DNA from: JBMNNS01 sp050942625
GTDB taxonomy: Bacteria; Bacillota; Dethiobacteria; DTU022; UBA8154
DNA length: 45,555 nucleotides
Reading direction: 5' to 3'
NCBI GenBank assembly: GCA_050942625.1
Contig: JBMNNS010000004.1
Location: 1 to 45,555 of the forward strand
In this document: one piece after another, positions 1-9,067 of the stretch
Layout of the letters: every line of letters begins with the position of its first letter
Position numbering within the stretch: the first letter of the stretch is position 1
Program-made: the position numbers and the translations under genes
The notes under the pieces: model-generated
Database searches by the model: none
The model's input: only the letters and a program-made list of their open reading frames with translations
Told to the model about the DNA's origin: nothing

Positions 1-1
1 G

Positions 2-244
2 GAAATGCTCCGGGAGCTGGAGAAATTTCCGGACTACAGGATCATGGTTTTAGCTGATCACCCTACTCCGCTATCTTTACTAACTCATACCGGGGAGGCG
101 GTACCTTTTTGTATTTACCAAAAAAGCAGCGGGGAACCCGGGAAAGGAAAAAGGAAGTTTTGTGAAAAAAATATGGTTGGAGGCCTTTATTTCACGGAAG
201 GGTTTAAACTAATGGACTATTTCCTGCAAAAGGAAGCGATGTAA
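2..244 (+). CDS. apgM: 2,3-bisphosphoglycerate-independent phosphoglycerate mutase, ApgM type (C-terminal fragment)
   Basis: The frame is open from the left edge, so only about the last 81 codons are present. The fragment carries the ADHPTPLSLLTHTGEAVPF segment typical of the C-terminus of archaeal-type cofactor-independent phosphoglycerate mutases, where Asp-His belongs to the metal-binding set of the alkaline-phosphatase superfamily, followed by the usual ending in which a short helix (EGFKLMDYFL) closes the protein. The family interconverts 3- and 2-phosphoglycerate in glycolysis and gluconeogenesis. The stop codon directly abuts the addB start. Family assignment rests on this short conserved tail, and the N-terminal catalytic Ser cannot be seen here. 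Confidence 0.8.
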   Translation, partial: EMLRELEKFPDYRIMVLADHPTPLSLLTHTGEAVPFCIYQKSSGEPGKGKRKFCEKNMVGGLYFTEGFKLMDYFLQKEAM

Positions 245-3200
245 ATGGGGTTGCGCCTAATTTTGGGAAGAGCCGGGAGTGGAAAGAGTAAGCTTTGTTT
301 GCAGGAAATTACTGAGAAATTGAAGGAAGGGGCACAAGGTTCACCATTAATTTTTATAGTTCCCGAACAGGCTACCTTTCAGGTTGAGTATTCTCTTGTT
401 ACGGTTCCAGGACTTAAGGGGGCTATGCGGGCCCAGGTTTTCAGTTTCCGCCGCCTGGCCTGGAGAATAATGTTAGAGGTGGGAGGTAGCCAGCGGGTCT
501 TCATTGACGATACAGGCAAAGGTATGATCCTGCAGAAATTAGTAGAAAAATTAAAAGGGGAACTAAAGATTTTTAAAAATGTTGGGGGTAAGGAGGGAAG
601 TTTGGAAAACCTGGTCCAGCTTTATAACGAACTGAAACGTTCCCAAATTTCTATCTCCCAATTGGAAGAAAAATTTAAAGAAAAAGAAGCCGCTAAAAAT
701 GGCCTTCCTTCTTTACTATTTAAGGAAAAGCTAAGTGATCTAGTCACTATTTTTGAAAAAATGGACCAGGAATTAAAGGGACACTATCTTGATGCAGAGG
801 ATTACCTGGGCCTGCTGGCCTTAAATATTCCGAATTCTGCCTTTTTAAAGGGGGCTGAAATCTGGGTAGATGACTTTTATAGTTTTACAAACCGTGAACT
901 GCTGGTGTTACGGGAACTTTTAAAGTATTGCAAAAGGGTTAGCGTTACTATTTGCCTGGGGCAGGACCCTGTAGGAAAAGTAGACGAGCTGGATCCTTTT
1001 TATCCAGCGGCGCTTACCTGTCAGAAACTAAAACAAATGGCAAAAGATTGCGGGCAGCCTGTGGAAAAGGCGATTCTTTCCCCTGTGGACCTGCCTCGTT
1101 TTGTAGCCAGCCCGGCCCTTGGGCATCTGGAAAAAAATTTACATAGTTATCCCGTAAAGTCATTTCAAGATCCTAAAGGGGTTTTGCCGCTAAGCTTGTG
1201 GTCTGCCCCCAACCGTCGTGTTGAAATAGAAAGCCTGGCAAGGGAGCTTATCAGGTTGGCCCGGGATGAAGGTTACCGCTGGCGGGACATGGCAATTTTA
1301 ACAGGTGACCTTGAACAATACCGTGATCTCCTGTCAATGGTTTTTTCGGATTATGAAATACCTTTTTTCCTGGACCAGGAACGTCCTGTTCTGCACCATC
1401 CGTTAATTGAATTTATTCGTTCAGCGCTAGAGGTAATCAATGGGAATTGGCGTTATGATGCCCTTTTCCGCTGTATTAAAACGGAATTTCCTCTTCCCCT
1501 GGCACAGAGCAGGTTTCAAAGAAACAAATGGAGGAAGAGGGCGGAAAGGCTGGAAAACTATGTGCTGGCTTTTGGTATTCAGGGCTACCGCTGGCTGCAG
1601 GAAGAAGACTGGGAATACCGTCTCCGGGAGGGGGATGACCTGGAAGAAAAAGGGGTTTTTCAAACTGGTTACCATCCCGGAGAAAGGGCTTATCTGAAAC
1701 TTATTAATGCAACGCGGCGCAGGGTAAGTGGGCCACTGATTCGTTTCCAGGAAAATTTTAGGGCAGCGGCAACAGTTAAGGAAAAGGCCTCGGCATTGTT
1801 TGAACTACTGCTGGATACGGGCGTGGGTGAGCGCCTTGAAATCTGGAAAAAAGAGGCCATCCAAAAAGGGGTACCAGAAAAAGCAAGGGAAAATGATCAG
1901 GTTTACGATGGTGTTATTGATCTTCTGGATCAGCTGGTAGAGGTCATGGGCGAGGAGAAAATTTCTGCGCCTCTTTTTGCACGAGTTTTGGAGGCAGGTC
2001 TAAAAAATTTGCGCCTTAGCCTTGTTCCCCCTGCCCTAGATCAGGTATTAGTAGGTACTGTGCATAGAACGAGGGTAAGCAGAATCAAATTCGCTTTTAT
2101 CCTTGGAGTTAATGATGGGGTTTTACCTTCCCGCCCCGGAGTAGGTGGTGTGCTTTCCGATATTGAACGGGAAACTCTGGTGGATTGGGGCCTGGATCTC
2201 TCACCAGGGGGCAGACGCCAGCTTTTTGATGAGCAGTTTTTAACATATATAGCCTTGACAAGAGCTTCAAAGGGTTTATATGTTAGTTATTCTTTAGCTG
2301 ATGAAGAAGGCAGGGGGTTAACACCTTCTTTGTTGGTTGCCCGTTTAAAAGAACTGTTTCCAGGGTTGAAGGAGATTCAGGTGCTCCCTGAACCCATAAG
2401 TGAAAGCATGGAGGAGCAATCTAGCACTGCTGTAATACCTGGTTCTTGTGAAAATGAGGGAAGGAATGAATCCCTGCAAATTTTCCCCTATATTGCCCAT
2501 CCCCGCAAAACCCTTTCTCAGCTGCTGGTCCAGCTGGGGCGCTTTAAAAAGGGGGAAAAGCTTCATCCTCTCTGGTGGGATATCTATAATTGGTACGCCA
2601 AAAGCACGGGCTGGCAGGAACTGGGGAAACACTTGGTCAGGGGTGTTTTTTACCAAAATATTGTTAACAGGCTTGAGGAAGAAACCAGTCTGAAGCTCTA
2701 TCAAAAACGAATGCAGGTAAGTGCCTCCCGCTTGGAAAGGTACTCTGCCTGCCCCTTTTCACATTTTCTTTCGTATGGTTTGCGCTTAAAAGAGCGCCGG
2801 ATTTACCGGCTTGATAATCCGGACATCGGGCGTTTTTTCCATGCCGCCCTGAAAAATGTCGCCCTTTCCCTGCAGGAAAAGGGGTTGGACTGGGGGCAGT
2901 TGAGCAGGGAGGAATGCTGGAAGCTGACTGAAATTGAAGTGGAACAGCTCGTTCCACGGTTACAGCAAGAAATTTTGCTCAGCAGTAGCCGTTATCGCTA
3001 TCTGGCGCAAAAATTAAAAGAAACTATAGGCCGGACGGCTATCTATTTAGGTGAACAAGCACGCAGGGGCAAATTCTGTCCAGTAGGGGTAGAGGTAACT
3101 TTTGGTCCGGGCGGTGTTTTGCCGCCAATTAGCTTTATGCTGGGAAATGAGGCCCTTATGGAGCTGCATGGGCGCATTGACAGGGTTGATCTGGCAAAGA

Positions 3201-3838
3201 GTAAGGATGGAAAAGCATATGTCAGCATCATTGATTACAAGTCGGGAAAAATTGAACTCGATCTTTTGAAGGTATATCATGGCCTTTCCTTGCAGATCTT
3301 CATTTACCTGGATGTTATTTTGACTCATTCCCCAGTTTGGCTGGGTGAAAAGGTGCTGCCCGCCGGGGTCTTTTATTTCCATATCCATGCACCATTACTA
3401 AATTCCTCTGTTATCCTGCCCCCAGAAAAAGTCGAACAGGAGATGCTCAAGCGTTATAAGCTCAGGGGAAGAGTAATTGCGGATCCAGAGGTTGTTGCCC
3501 TTTTTGATGACCAACTACAAAGCGGTTACTCGAAGGTTATTCCTGTAGGGTTGACAGCAAAAAAAAGCTTTTACAAAAATTCAGCCCTTTTAACTGCAGA
3601 GCATTTTGAACTGTTACGTGGTCATATTCACAAACGATTGCAAAAGATAGGGCAAGAAATGATCAGCGGCTGTGTTGATATAAAACCCTACCGCCTTGGG
3701 CAGGAAAAGGCGTGTACTTATTGTCCCTACCAGGCGGTCTGTCAATTTGATTTGTTGCTTGAGGGCAACAGTTATCGTTTCCTGGGGAGAGAAAAACAGG
3801 GCTTTCTCCCAACCTGGCTGGAGCCAGCAGAGGACTAA
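245..3838 (+). CDS. addB: ATP-dependent helicase-nuclease subunit AddB
   Basis: AddB works with AddA to resect double-strand breaks and prepare ends for RecA. At 1197 aa it is close to the B. subtilis size. A Walker A motif GRAGSGKS lies at residues 8-15. The C-terminal RecB-family nuclease core is recognisable from GRIDRVD followed by IDYKSG (D997, K999). The four cysteines that hold the AddB iron-sulfur cluster are present: C836 in the YSACPF segment, then C1157, C1160 and C1166 in the pattern CX2CX5C. The ATG follows the previous stop immediately, with an AAGGAAG ribosome site inside the preceding gene. addA starts 19 nt after the stop, so the two are co-transcribed and the subunits can be made together. 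Confidence 0.96.
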   Translation: MGLRLILGRAGSGKSKLCLQEITEKLKEGAQGSPLIFIVPEQATFQVEYSLVTVPGLKGAMRAQVFSFRRLAWRIMLEVGGSQRVFIDDTGKGMILQKLVEKLKGELKIFKNVGGKEGSLENLVQLYNELKRSQISISQLEEKFKEKEAAKNGLPSLLFKEKLSDLVTIFEKMDQELKGHYLDAEDYLGLLALNIPNSAFLKGAEIWVDDFYSFTNRELLVLRELLKYCKRVSVTICLGQDPVGKVDELDPFYPAALTCQKLKQMAKDCGQPVEKAILSPVDLPRFVASPALGHLEKNLHSYPVKSFQDPKGVLPLSLWSAPNRRVEIESLARELIRLARDEGYRWRDMAILTGDLEQYRDLLSMVFSDYEIPFFLDQERPVLHHPLIEFIRSALEVINGNWRYDALFRCIKTEFPLPLAQSRFQRNKWRKRAERLENYVLAFGIQGYRWLQEEDWEYRLREGDDLEEKGVFQTGYHPGERAYLKLINATRRRVSGPLIRFQENFRAAATVKEKASALFELLLDTGVGERLEIWKKEAIQKGVPEKARENDQVYDGVIDLLDQLVEVMGEEKISAPLFARVLEAGLKNLRLSLVPPALDQVLVGTVHRTRVSRIKFAFILGVNDGVLPSRPGVGGVLSDIERETLVDWGLDLSPGGRRQLFDEQFLTYIALTRASKGLYVSYSLADEEGRGLTPSLLVARLKELFPGLKEIQVLPEPISESMEEQSSTAVIPGSCENEGRNESLQIFPYIAHPRKTLSQLLVQLGRFKKGEKLHPLWWDIYNWYAKSTGWQELGKHLVRGVFYQNIVNRLEEETSLKLYQKRMQVSASRLERYSACPFSHFLSYGLRLKERRIYRLDNPDIGRFFHAALKNVALSLQEKGLDWGQLSREECWKLTEIEVEQLVPRLQQEILLSSSRYRYLAQKLKETIGRTAIYLGEQARRGKFCPVGVEVTFGPGGVLPPISFMLGNEALMELHGRIDRVDLAKSKDGKAYVSIIDYKSGKIELDLLKVYHGLSLQIFIYLDVILTHSPVWLGEKVLPAGVFYFHIHAPLLNSSVILPPEKVEQEMLKRYKLRGRVIADPEVVALFDDQLQSGYSKVIPVGLTAKKSFYKNSALLTAEHFELLRGHIHKRLQKIGQEMISGCVDIKPYRLGQEKACTYCPYQAVCQFDLLLEGNSYRFLGREKQGFLPTWLEPAED

Positions 3839-3857
3839 GGGAAGGGTGAGTGAAATA

Positions 3858-6800
3858 ATGGAAATGGGTAGTAATGGATTTGAAAAGGGCCCCCAAAGGA
3901 TACCCCTGCAAAAGAATTCCCGGGGCAACTGGACGGACGAGCAGTGGGAGGCGATCACTTCTCGTGGAGGCCATGTTTTAGTGGCGGCAGGTGCCGGTTC
4001 TGGCAAAACAAGGGTGTTGGTAGAAAGAATTTTGAGGCGGGTAAAGGAAGGCCCAGAAGCACCGGATCTTGACAAGCTTTTAATCGTAACCTTTACCAAT
4101 GCCGCTGCAGCAGAAATGAAGCAACGCATTGGGACGGAACTGGAAAAAGCGCTGCAGAAGGATCCTGCCAATTATCGACTGCGCCGCCAACTGCTTTTAC
4201 TCAACCGTGCTTCCATCAGTACCGTGCATTCTTTCTGCATGGATGTAATAAAGACTTATTACTACCTGCGTGATCTTGATCCTTCTTTCCGTGTCCTTGA
4301 TCAAACGGAAGCAGATCTTTTAAGACAGGAAGTTTTAGAGGAATTGCTGGAGGAATATTATGAAAAAGAAAGCCCGGGAAGCCCTTTTTATGAACTGGTG
4401 GATGCTTTCAGCAGCGACCGGGGAGATCAGGCCTTATTACAGCTTGTGCTACGCCTTTATGACTTTTCCCGTAGCCACCCCTTTCCCAGCGATTGGCTAA
4501 GAAAAGTAGTTTCTCTTTTTAACATAAACAGTGAGGCCGAACTAGAAGGATCGGGCTGGGTAAAAATATTACTACAGCACTACCGGCTGGAGCTGGCTAG
4601 TATTTTGTCAAGGTTACAAAAAGCTGCAGAAATTGCCCAAAAACCGGGTGGTCCTGCTCCCTACCTGAAAAACCTGGAAGAAGAAATTTCTTTTATGCTG
4701 GAAGCCTCTGCTGCCCTTCATTCTTATACAAAATTATTTGAAGTTTTGCAATCCTCTCCATTTGGAACCTTGAAGCGTTGCAGTGGAAAAGTTTATGACG
4801 GGATTCTGAAGGAAAGGGCAAGGCAGTTACGTGATAGCTGCAAAAAAGACTATGCTAAGCTTCAGGAGGAGCTAAGCCGGCCCTTGCAGGATCAGGTTCA
4901 GGAACTTCGTACAATTGCTCCTCTACTTAAAACTTTAGTGGAGGTTATCCTTTCTTTTGAAAAACGCTACCAGGAAGCAAAAAGGGAAAAAGGGGTTGCC
5001 GATTTTGCGGATTTAGAGCATGGAGCGCTGCAGGTTTTGAGCAGCCCGGACTCTACTTCTGATCTTATTTTGCCGTCCAAGGCAGCTTTGGATTACCGCC
5101 GTTATTTTGCTGAGGTTCTCGTTGATGAATACCAGGATATCAACCAGGTACAAGAAACTATTTTGCAGCTTGTTTCTTTGCCAGAGCCGGAAGGAAACCT
5201 CTTTATGGTTGGGGATATAAAACAAAGTATTTACCGTTTTCGGCTTGCCGAGCCGGGGCTTTTTTTAGAGAAATCCCGCCTTTTTGCCACATCTTCGAAA
5301 AAGGGGCTCTGCGTTGGCCTAAATTATAATTTTCGTAGCCGTAAAGAAGTTTTAAACGGGGTCAATTTTCTTTTCTGTCAACTGATGGATGAGGAAGTTG
5401 GGGAGATTGCCTATGATCACCGGGCCTGGTTACGCTGTGGAGCCTCATACCCTGAGGCAGGGTTGCAAGGGGGTTTTGATGTAGAAACCCTATTGTTGGA
5501 TCGCTCTAATGATGTTGAAGGTATGGGCTTCGCTGATAACAATGATGCAGAAGAAGAAATTGATTCTGAAGACGATATGGACGGTGCGAATATAGAGGAA
5601 CTGGAAAATGCTACCCTGGAGGGGCGGCTAATCGCCAAAAAAATTCGGGAACTGATGGGGGGGCAGGGGGGGAAACCTTTTGAGGTTTTTGAACGGGAAA
5701 CAGGGAAAAAGCGGCCCCTCACCTACCGTGACATAGTTATTTTGTTGCGTTCTGCCCGCAACCAGGCTCCAGCTATCCTGGAGGAATTGCATAATTTTGG
5801 GGTTCCTGCCTATGCAGAACTTGATACCGGTTATTTTGCTGTGGTAGAAGTAGAAGTGATGCTTTCATTGTTAAAAATAATTGATAACCCCTTCCAGGAT
5901 ATCCCGCTTGCTGCCGTGCTGCGTTCACCCGTGGTGGGGTTAAACAGTGCTGAAATGGCACATATCCGTCTTGCAGCACCCGGTAAAAGTTTTTATGAGG
6001 CGTTACAAGTATGTTGCCATGAATCCAGGTTAGAGATAGAAAAGGAAAAAATACCGGTAGTAAAGTTAAAACGATTTTTAGAAAACTTGCTCCACTGGCG
6101 GGAAAAGGCACGGGAGGGTTCGCTTTCGGAGTTGATCTGGCAGCTTTACCGTGACACAGGTTATTATGACTTTGTGGGCGGTATGCCGGGCGGAAATCGG
6201 CGGCAGGCCAACCTCCGGGCCCTATATGACAGGGCCAGGCAGTATGAAACTACTTCTTTAAGGGGATTGTTCCGCTTTCTGAGGTTTGTGGAAAGGTTGA
6301 AGGAGAAAGGGGGGGATCTGGGTGAAGCAAGGGCCTTGGGGGAACAGGAAAACGTTGTCCGCATCATGACTATACATAAAAGTAAGGGCCTTGAATTTCC
6401 CGTTGTTTTTGTGGCAGGTTTGTCCCGGAAATTTAATTTGAAGGAGACACGGGGAAATTTTCTTGTGCATAAAGAGTTGGGATTTGCCCCCAAATACGTG
6501 GATACAGAGCTCAGGATCGCTTACCCGACCCTTCCCTACCTTGCTGTGCAGAGGCATTTAAAATTAGAGTTATTAGCAGAAGAAATGCGTATTTTATATG
6601 TGGCCCTTACCCGTGCAGAAGAAAAACTTTTTTTAGTAGCTACGCTCAAGGACCTGCCAAAAGAGGTAAAAAAATGGGAGGAGGTGGCGGGCACCGGGGA
6701 ACTCCTTCTTCCTGCTTATTATCGTGCTAAGGCAACAAGCCTTCTGGACTGGATAGGTCCCGCCCTGCTACGCCATCCCCAGTGCGAATTGTTAAGGGAA

Positions 6801-7751
6801 ATGGCCAGTGAGCCGGAAAAGTTATGCTGGATGGGCGAGGAACCTTCGACCTGGAAATTTTACGTTTTTAAAACTGCAGAGTTAACCGGGAAGGCTTTTT
6901 TTGAGGAACAGAAAGAAATGGATAAAGACAGGGAAGAGTTATATCATAAAATAGCAGCTTTGGAACCGGTGCCTGCCTCTGGAACATGGCAGGGGGAGGT
7001 GGAACGCCGGCTTTCCTGGTCTTACCCTTATCGCCAGGCAGCGACCCATTTTGCCAAGGTTTCTGTTTCTGAATTACAAAAATTACAGTCGTTGGGGTTG
7101 AAGGGGGAGGATGCGGAGTACGCCCCCTGGGGACAATATCCTTTTTCGGCACTTCCCCGTTATCCCCGTTTTTTAAAAAAAGGAAAGTTTTCACCTGGCG
7201 AGAGGGGGACCGCTTACCATCTTGTTATGCAGCACCTGGAATTATATCCTGACTTAGACAGGGATGATATTGAGGCCCAAATTAAGGAAATGGTAGATAA
7301 GCAGCTTTTAACCGCTCAGGAGCAAGAGGCTGTGGACCCGCTGTTTATTATGCAATTTTTCCAAATTCCTTTAGGCCGGAGGATGCTACAGGCTGTGGAG
7401 CTGTTCCGTGAAATACCCTTTAGTTTAGGTGTCCCCGCTGTTGAAGTTTACCCTGGTTGGAATGAAAACCTTGACAATGATGGCAGGGAAACGATCCTGA
7501 TCCAGGGAGTGATAGATTGCCTTTTTAGGGACAAGGACGGGTTGGTGTTGATCGATTATAAAACTGGAAAACTTTCTTTAGGAGAAGATGGCAAACCAAA
7601 GGGGCACTATGCTCTTCAGATGGAATACTATACCCGTGCAGTGGAAAGAATTTGGCAAGAAAAACCCAAAGAAAGGTATCTTTATTTCTTTGATAGCCAA
7701 CAGGTGGTAGTTATTGATGAAAAAATAAAAGGGGCCGGGTTTCAGGGGTAG
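3858..7751 (+). CDS. addA: ATP-dependent helicase-nuclease subunit AddA
   Basis: This is the UvrD/Rep-like superfamily 1A helicase plus RecB nuclease subunit of AddAB. I start it at the ATG at 3858, which has a GGGAAGGGTGAG ribosome site. A longer open frame reaches back to 3696, but that stretch overlaps addB and looks non-coding. The product is 1297 aa. Walker A GAGSGKT is at residues 45-51, Walker B VDEYQD with D423/E424, motif III GDIKQSIYRFR follows, and motif V/VI contains TIHKSKGLEFPVVF and LYVALTRAEE. The nuclease motif GVIDCLF...IDYKTGK has D1233 and K1235. An acidic insertion (DNNDAEEEIDSEDDMDG) occurs mid-protein between the helicase domains. Confidence 0.96.
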   Translation: MEMGSNGFEKGPQRIPLQKNSRGNWTDEQWEAITSRGGHVLVAAGAGSGKTRVLVERILRRVKEGPEAPDLDKLLIVTFTNAAAAEMKQRIGTELEKALQKDPANYRLRRQLLLLNRASISTVHSFCMDVIKTYYYLRDLDPSFRVLDQTEADLLRQEVLEELLEEYYEKESPGSPFYELVDAFSSDRGDQALLQLVLRLYDFSRSHPFPSDWLRKVVSLFNINSEAELEGSGWVKILLQHYRLELASILSRLQKAAEIAQKPGGPAPYLKNLEEEISFMLEASAALHSYTKLFEVLQSSPFGTLKRCSGKVYDGILKERARQLRDSCKKDYAKLQEELSRPLQDQVQELRTIAPLLKTLVEVILSFEKRYQEAKREKGVADFADLEHGALQVLSSPDSTSDLILPSKAALDYRRYFAEVLVDEYQDINQVQETILQLVSLPEPEGNLFMVGDIKQSIYRFRLAEPGLFLEKSRLFATSSKKGLCVGLNYNFRSRKEVLNGVNFLFCQLMDEEVGEIAYDHRAWLRCGASYPEAGLQGGFDVETLLLDRSNDVEGMGFADNNDAEEEIDSEDDMDGANIEELENATLEGRLIAKKIRELMGGQGGKPFEVFERETGKKRPLTYRDIVILLRSARNQAPAILEELHNFGVPAYAELDTGYFAVVEVEVMLSLLKIIDNPFQDIPLAAVLRSPVVGLNSAEMAHIRLAAPGKSFYEALQVCCHESRLEIEKEKIPVVKLKRFLENLLHWREKAREGSLSELIWQLYRDTGYYDFVGGMPGGNRRQANLRALYDRARQYETTSLRGLFRFLRFVERLKEKGGDLGEARALGEQENVVRIMTIHKSKGLEFPVVFVAGLSRKFNLKETRGNFLVHKELGFAPKYVDTELRIAYPTLPYLAVQRHLKLELLAEEMRILYVALTRAEEKLFLVATLKDLPKEVKKWEEVAGTGELLLPAYYRAKATSLLDWIGPALLRHPQCELLREMASEPEKLCWMGEEPSTWKFYVFKTAELTGKAFFEEQKEMDKDREELYHKIAALEPVPASGTWQGEVERRLSWSYPYRQAATHFAKVSVSELQKLQSLGLKGEDAEYAPWGQYPFSALPRYPRFLKKGKFSPGERGTAYHLVMQHLELYPDLDRDDIEAQIKEMVDKQLLTAQEQEAVDPLFIMQFFQIPLGRRMLQAVELFREIPFSLGVPAVEVYPGWNENLDNDGRETILIQGVIDCLFRDKDGLVLIDYKTGKLSLGEDGKPKGHYALQMEYYTRAVERIWQEKPKERYLYFFDSQQVVVIDEKIKGAGFQG

Positions 7752-7816
7752 TTACTTTAATAGTTCAAGCAATAAACTATAAAAGAAGGAAAGGGGTGAA
7801 CTGGGTTTTATTCCAT

Positions 7817-7824
7817 GTTATAAT
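7817..7824 (+). promoter_or_regulatory. Candidate extended -10 promoter upstream of radical SAM gene
   Basis: A perfect TATAAT hexamer (7819-7824) follows an AddA stop codon by about 70 nt. The T-G dinucleotide at 7816-7817 one base before it makes it an extended -10. No good -35 hexamer is seen 16-18 nt upstream, so this is a weak to moderate call. It would give a roughly 135-nt leader to the radical SAM gene. Confidence 0.4.
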
Positions 7825-7908
7825 TATAAAAGGACTACTGTGCAGGAAACTTCCAATGCCTGTGCTATTTTAAAATATTTGTTAAATTGAAATGGAGGTG
7901 TTAACCGG

Positions 7909-7953
7909 TTGGGTGTGAGGACTGGATCCTCGGAAATAAATTTTGTGCCTTAA
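7909..7953 (+). other. Putative 14-codon leader ORF before the radical SAM gene
   Basis: A strong SD (GGAGGTG, 7894-7900) is placed 8 nt before a TTG at 7909, which opens a 14-codon frame ending at TAA 7951-7953. The true gene start at 7966 has no convincing SD of its own. The mini-ORF is in the same frame as the gene, separated by two stops. TTAACC near 7901 and GGTTAA near 7956 could pair, with an internal GAGGA/TCCTC hairpin, so the leader may fold over the start. Translational coupling is inferred only. Confidence 0.3.
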
Positions 7954-7965
7954 CCGGGTTAAATA

Positions 7966-8841
7966 ATGAGGTACGAAGGAAACGTTTTCCGTCCCCCCAG
8001 TGAAGCCGGAAGCCTTATATTACAGGTAACCATTGGTTGTTCTCATAACCAATGTACTTTTTGCAGAATGTATAAAGGTGAAAAGTACCGGGAGCGGGAA
8101 TGGGATGAAATAAAAGAGGATATCGATTTTTGTGCAGAGAGGCTTAAAAGAACAAAAAGGATCTTTCTGGCTGATGGCGATGCATTGGCCATGAGAACGG
8201 AAAATCTGCTAAAGGTTCTTAACTATCTTTTTGATTCTTTCCCGATGTTGGAGCGGGTAGGTACCTATGCTAACCCCGGCAGCATTTTAGAAAAGGATCT
8301 TACTGAATTGATTAGGCTAAGGGAAGCTGGATTAAAAATAGCCTACCTGGGTGTAGAAACTGGAAATGAGGAAATGTTAAAAGAAATTCGTAAAGGGGTA
8401 ACAAGGGCAGAGATGATTGAAGCAGGGCTTAAGCTCAAAAAAGCCGGCATCATTCTCTCCGTTACAATTATTAATGGCCTGGGCGGTAATGAAAAGATGG
8501 TTGAACATGCACGCGATACAGCAACAATTTTGAACGAAATTGATCCTGATTATCTTAGTTTTTTGACCCTCATGCTGCCTCCTGGATCCCCATTATATAG
8601 AAAGGCCCAAAGGAATGAATTTAAGATTCCCGAGGCGATGGAAATTTTGAAGGAAATTGAATTGATGCTCAAGCCACTTAACTTGAGCAACTGTGTTTTC
8701 CGCTCTAACCACGCTTCCAATTACCTTCCTCTTGGGGGAACTTTACCCCGGGATAAGGAAAAGATACTGGAGGTGCTTGGTGCTGTACTGAAAAGCGGCA
8801 ACATGCGTTATCTTCGCCCAGAATACCTGAGAGGGCTCTAG
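7966..8841 (+). CDS. Radical SAM protein (COG1032-like, CX4CX2C cluster)
   Basis: A 291-aa radical S-adenosylmethionine enzyme. The [4Fe-4S]-binding cysteines are C25, C30 and C33 in GCSHNQCTFCRMYKG, which gives CX4CX2C rather than the canonical CX3CX2C. A GVETGNE stretch around residue 125 fits the SAM-binding part of the barrel, and the N-terminal RPPSEAGSLILQ lead-in is typical of a family annotated only as 'radical SAM protein'. No B12-binding or TRAM domain is present. The gene stands alone between a putative promoter and a terminator, so the neighbourhood gives no hint of its substrate. The start is fixed by an in-frame TAA just upstream. Reaction unknown. Confidence 0.88.
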   Translation: MRYEGNVFRPPSEAGSLILQVTIGCSHNQCTFCRMYKGEKYREREWDEIKEDIDFCAERLKRTKRIFLADGDALAMRTENLLKVLNYLFDSFPMLERVGTYANPGSILEKDLTELIRLREAGLKIAYLGVETGNEEMLKEIRKGVTRAEMIEAGLKLKKAGIILSVTIINGLGGNEKMVEHARDTATILNEIDPDYLSFLTLMLPPGSPLYRKAQRNEFKIPEAMEILKEIELMLKPLNLSNCVFRSNHASNYLPLGGTLPRDKEKILEVLGAVLKSGNMRYLRPEYLRGL

Positions 8842-8856
8842 CTTACAGTCGAGCAG

Positions 8857-8901
8857 AAGCCAGGGGTTAGAAAGCCAGGCTGCTTGCCTGATCCCTGGCT
8901 T
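8857..8901 (+). terminator. Intrinsic terminator after radical SAM gene
   Basis: Inverted repeat AAGCCAGGG (8857-8865) / CCCTGGCTT (8893-8901), a 9-bp perfect stem with an additional internal AGGC/GCCT pairing. It is followed by a T-rich tract (TATTGTTATTTT). It lies 15 nt after the radical SAM stop codon. The T-tract is interrupted, so termination may be incomplete. Confidence 0.65.
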
Positions 8902-9067
8902 ATTGTTATTTTAACCAGAAGGTTTTTTTAGACACATATCCTTAAACCTAAAATACCAAATAAAATTCTGAATATTCCCCCACATAGACAGGCACTTATT
9001 TACCTTTACCGCCATATAAATAAGATAGTTTCTTTAATTGCTAAAAGTTAAAGGTGGTTTAAAAGGT

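Noticed and set aside
3696..3857. N-terminal extension of addA overlapping the addB 3' end
   Set aside because: The ATG at 3858 has a good SD, and the extension reads as out-of-frame addB sequence with no AddA similarity.
8940..9060. Sigma-E or sigma-K promoter upstream of sigK
   Set aside because: Several ATA- and CATA-like words occur (for example near 8974 and 9013), but no pair has the right spacing and match, so I do not assign a site.
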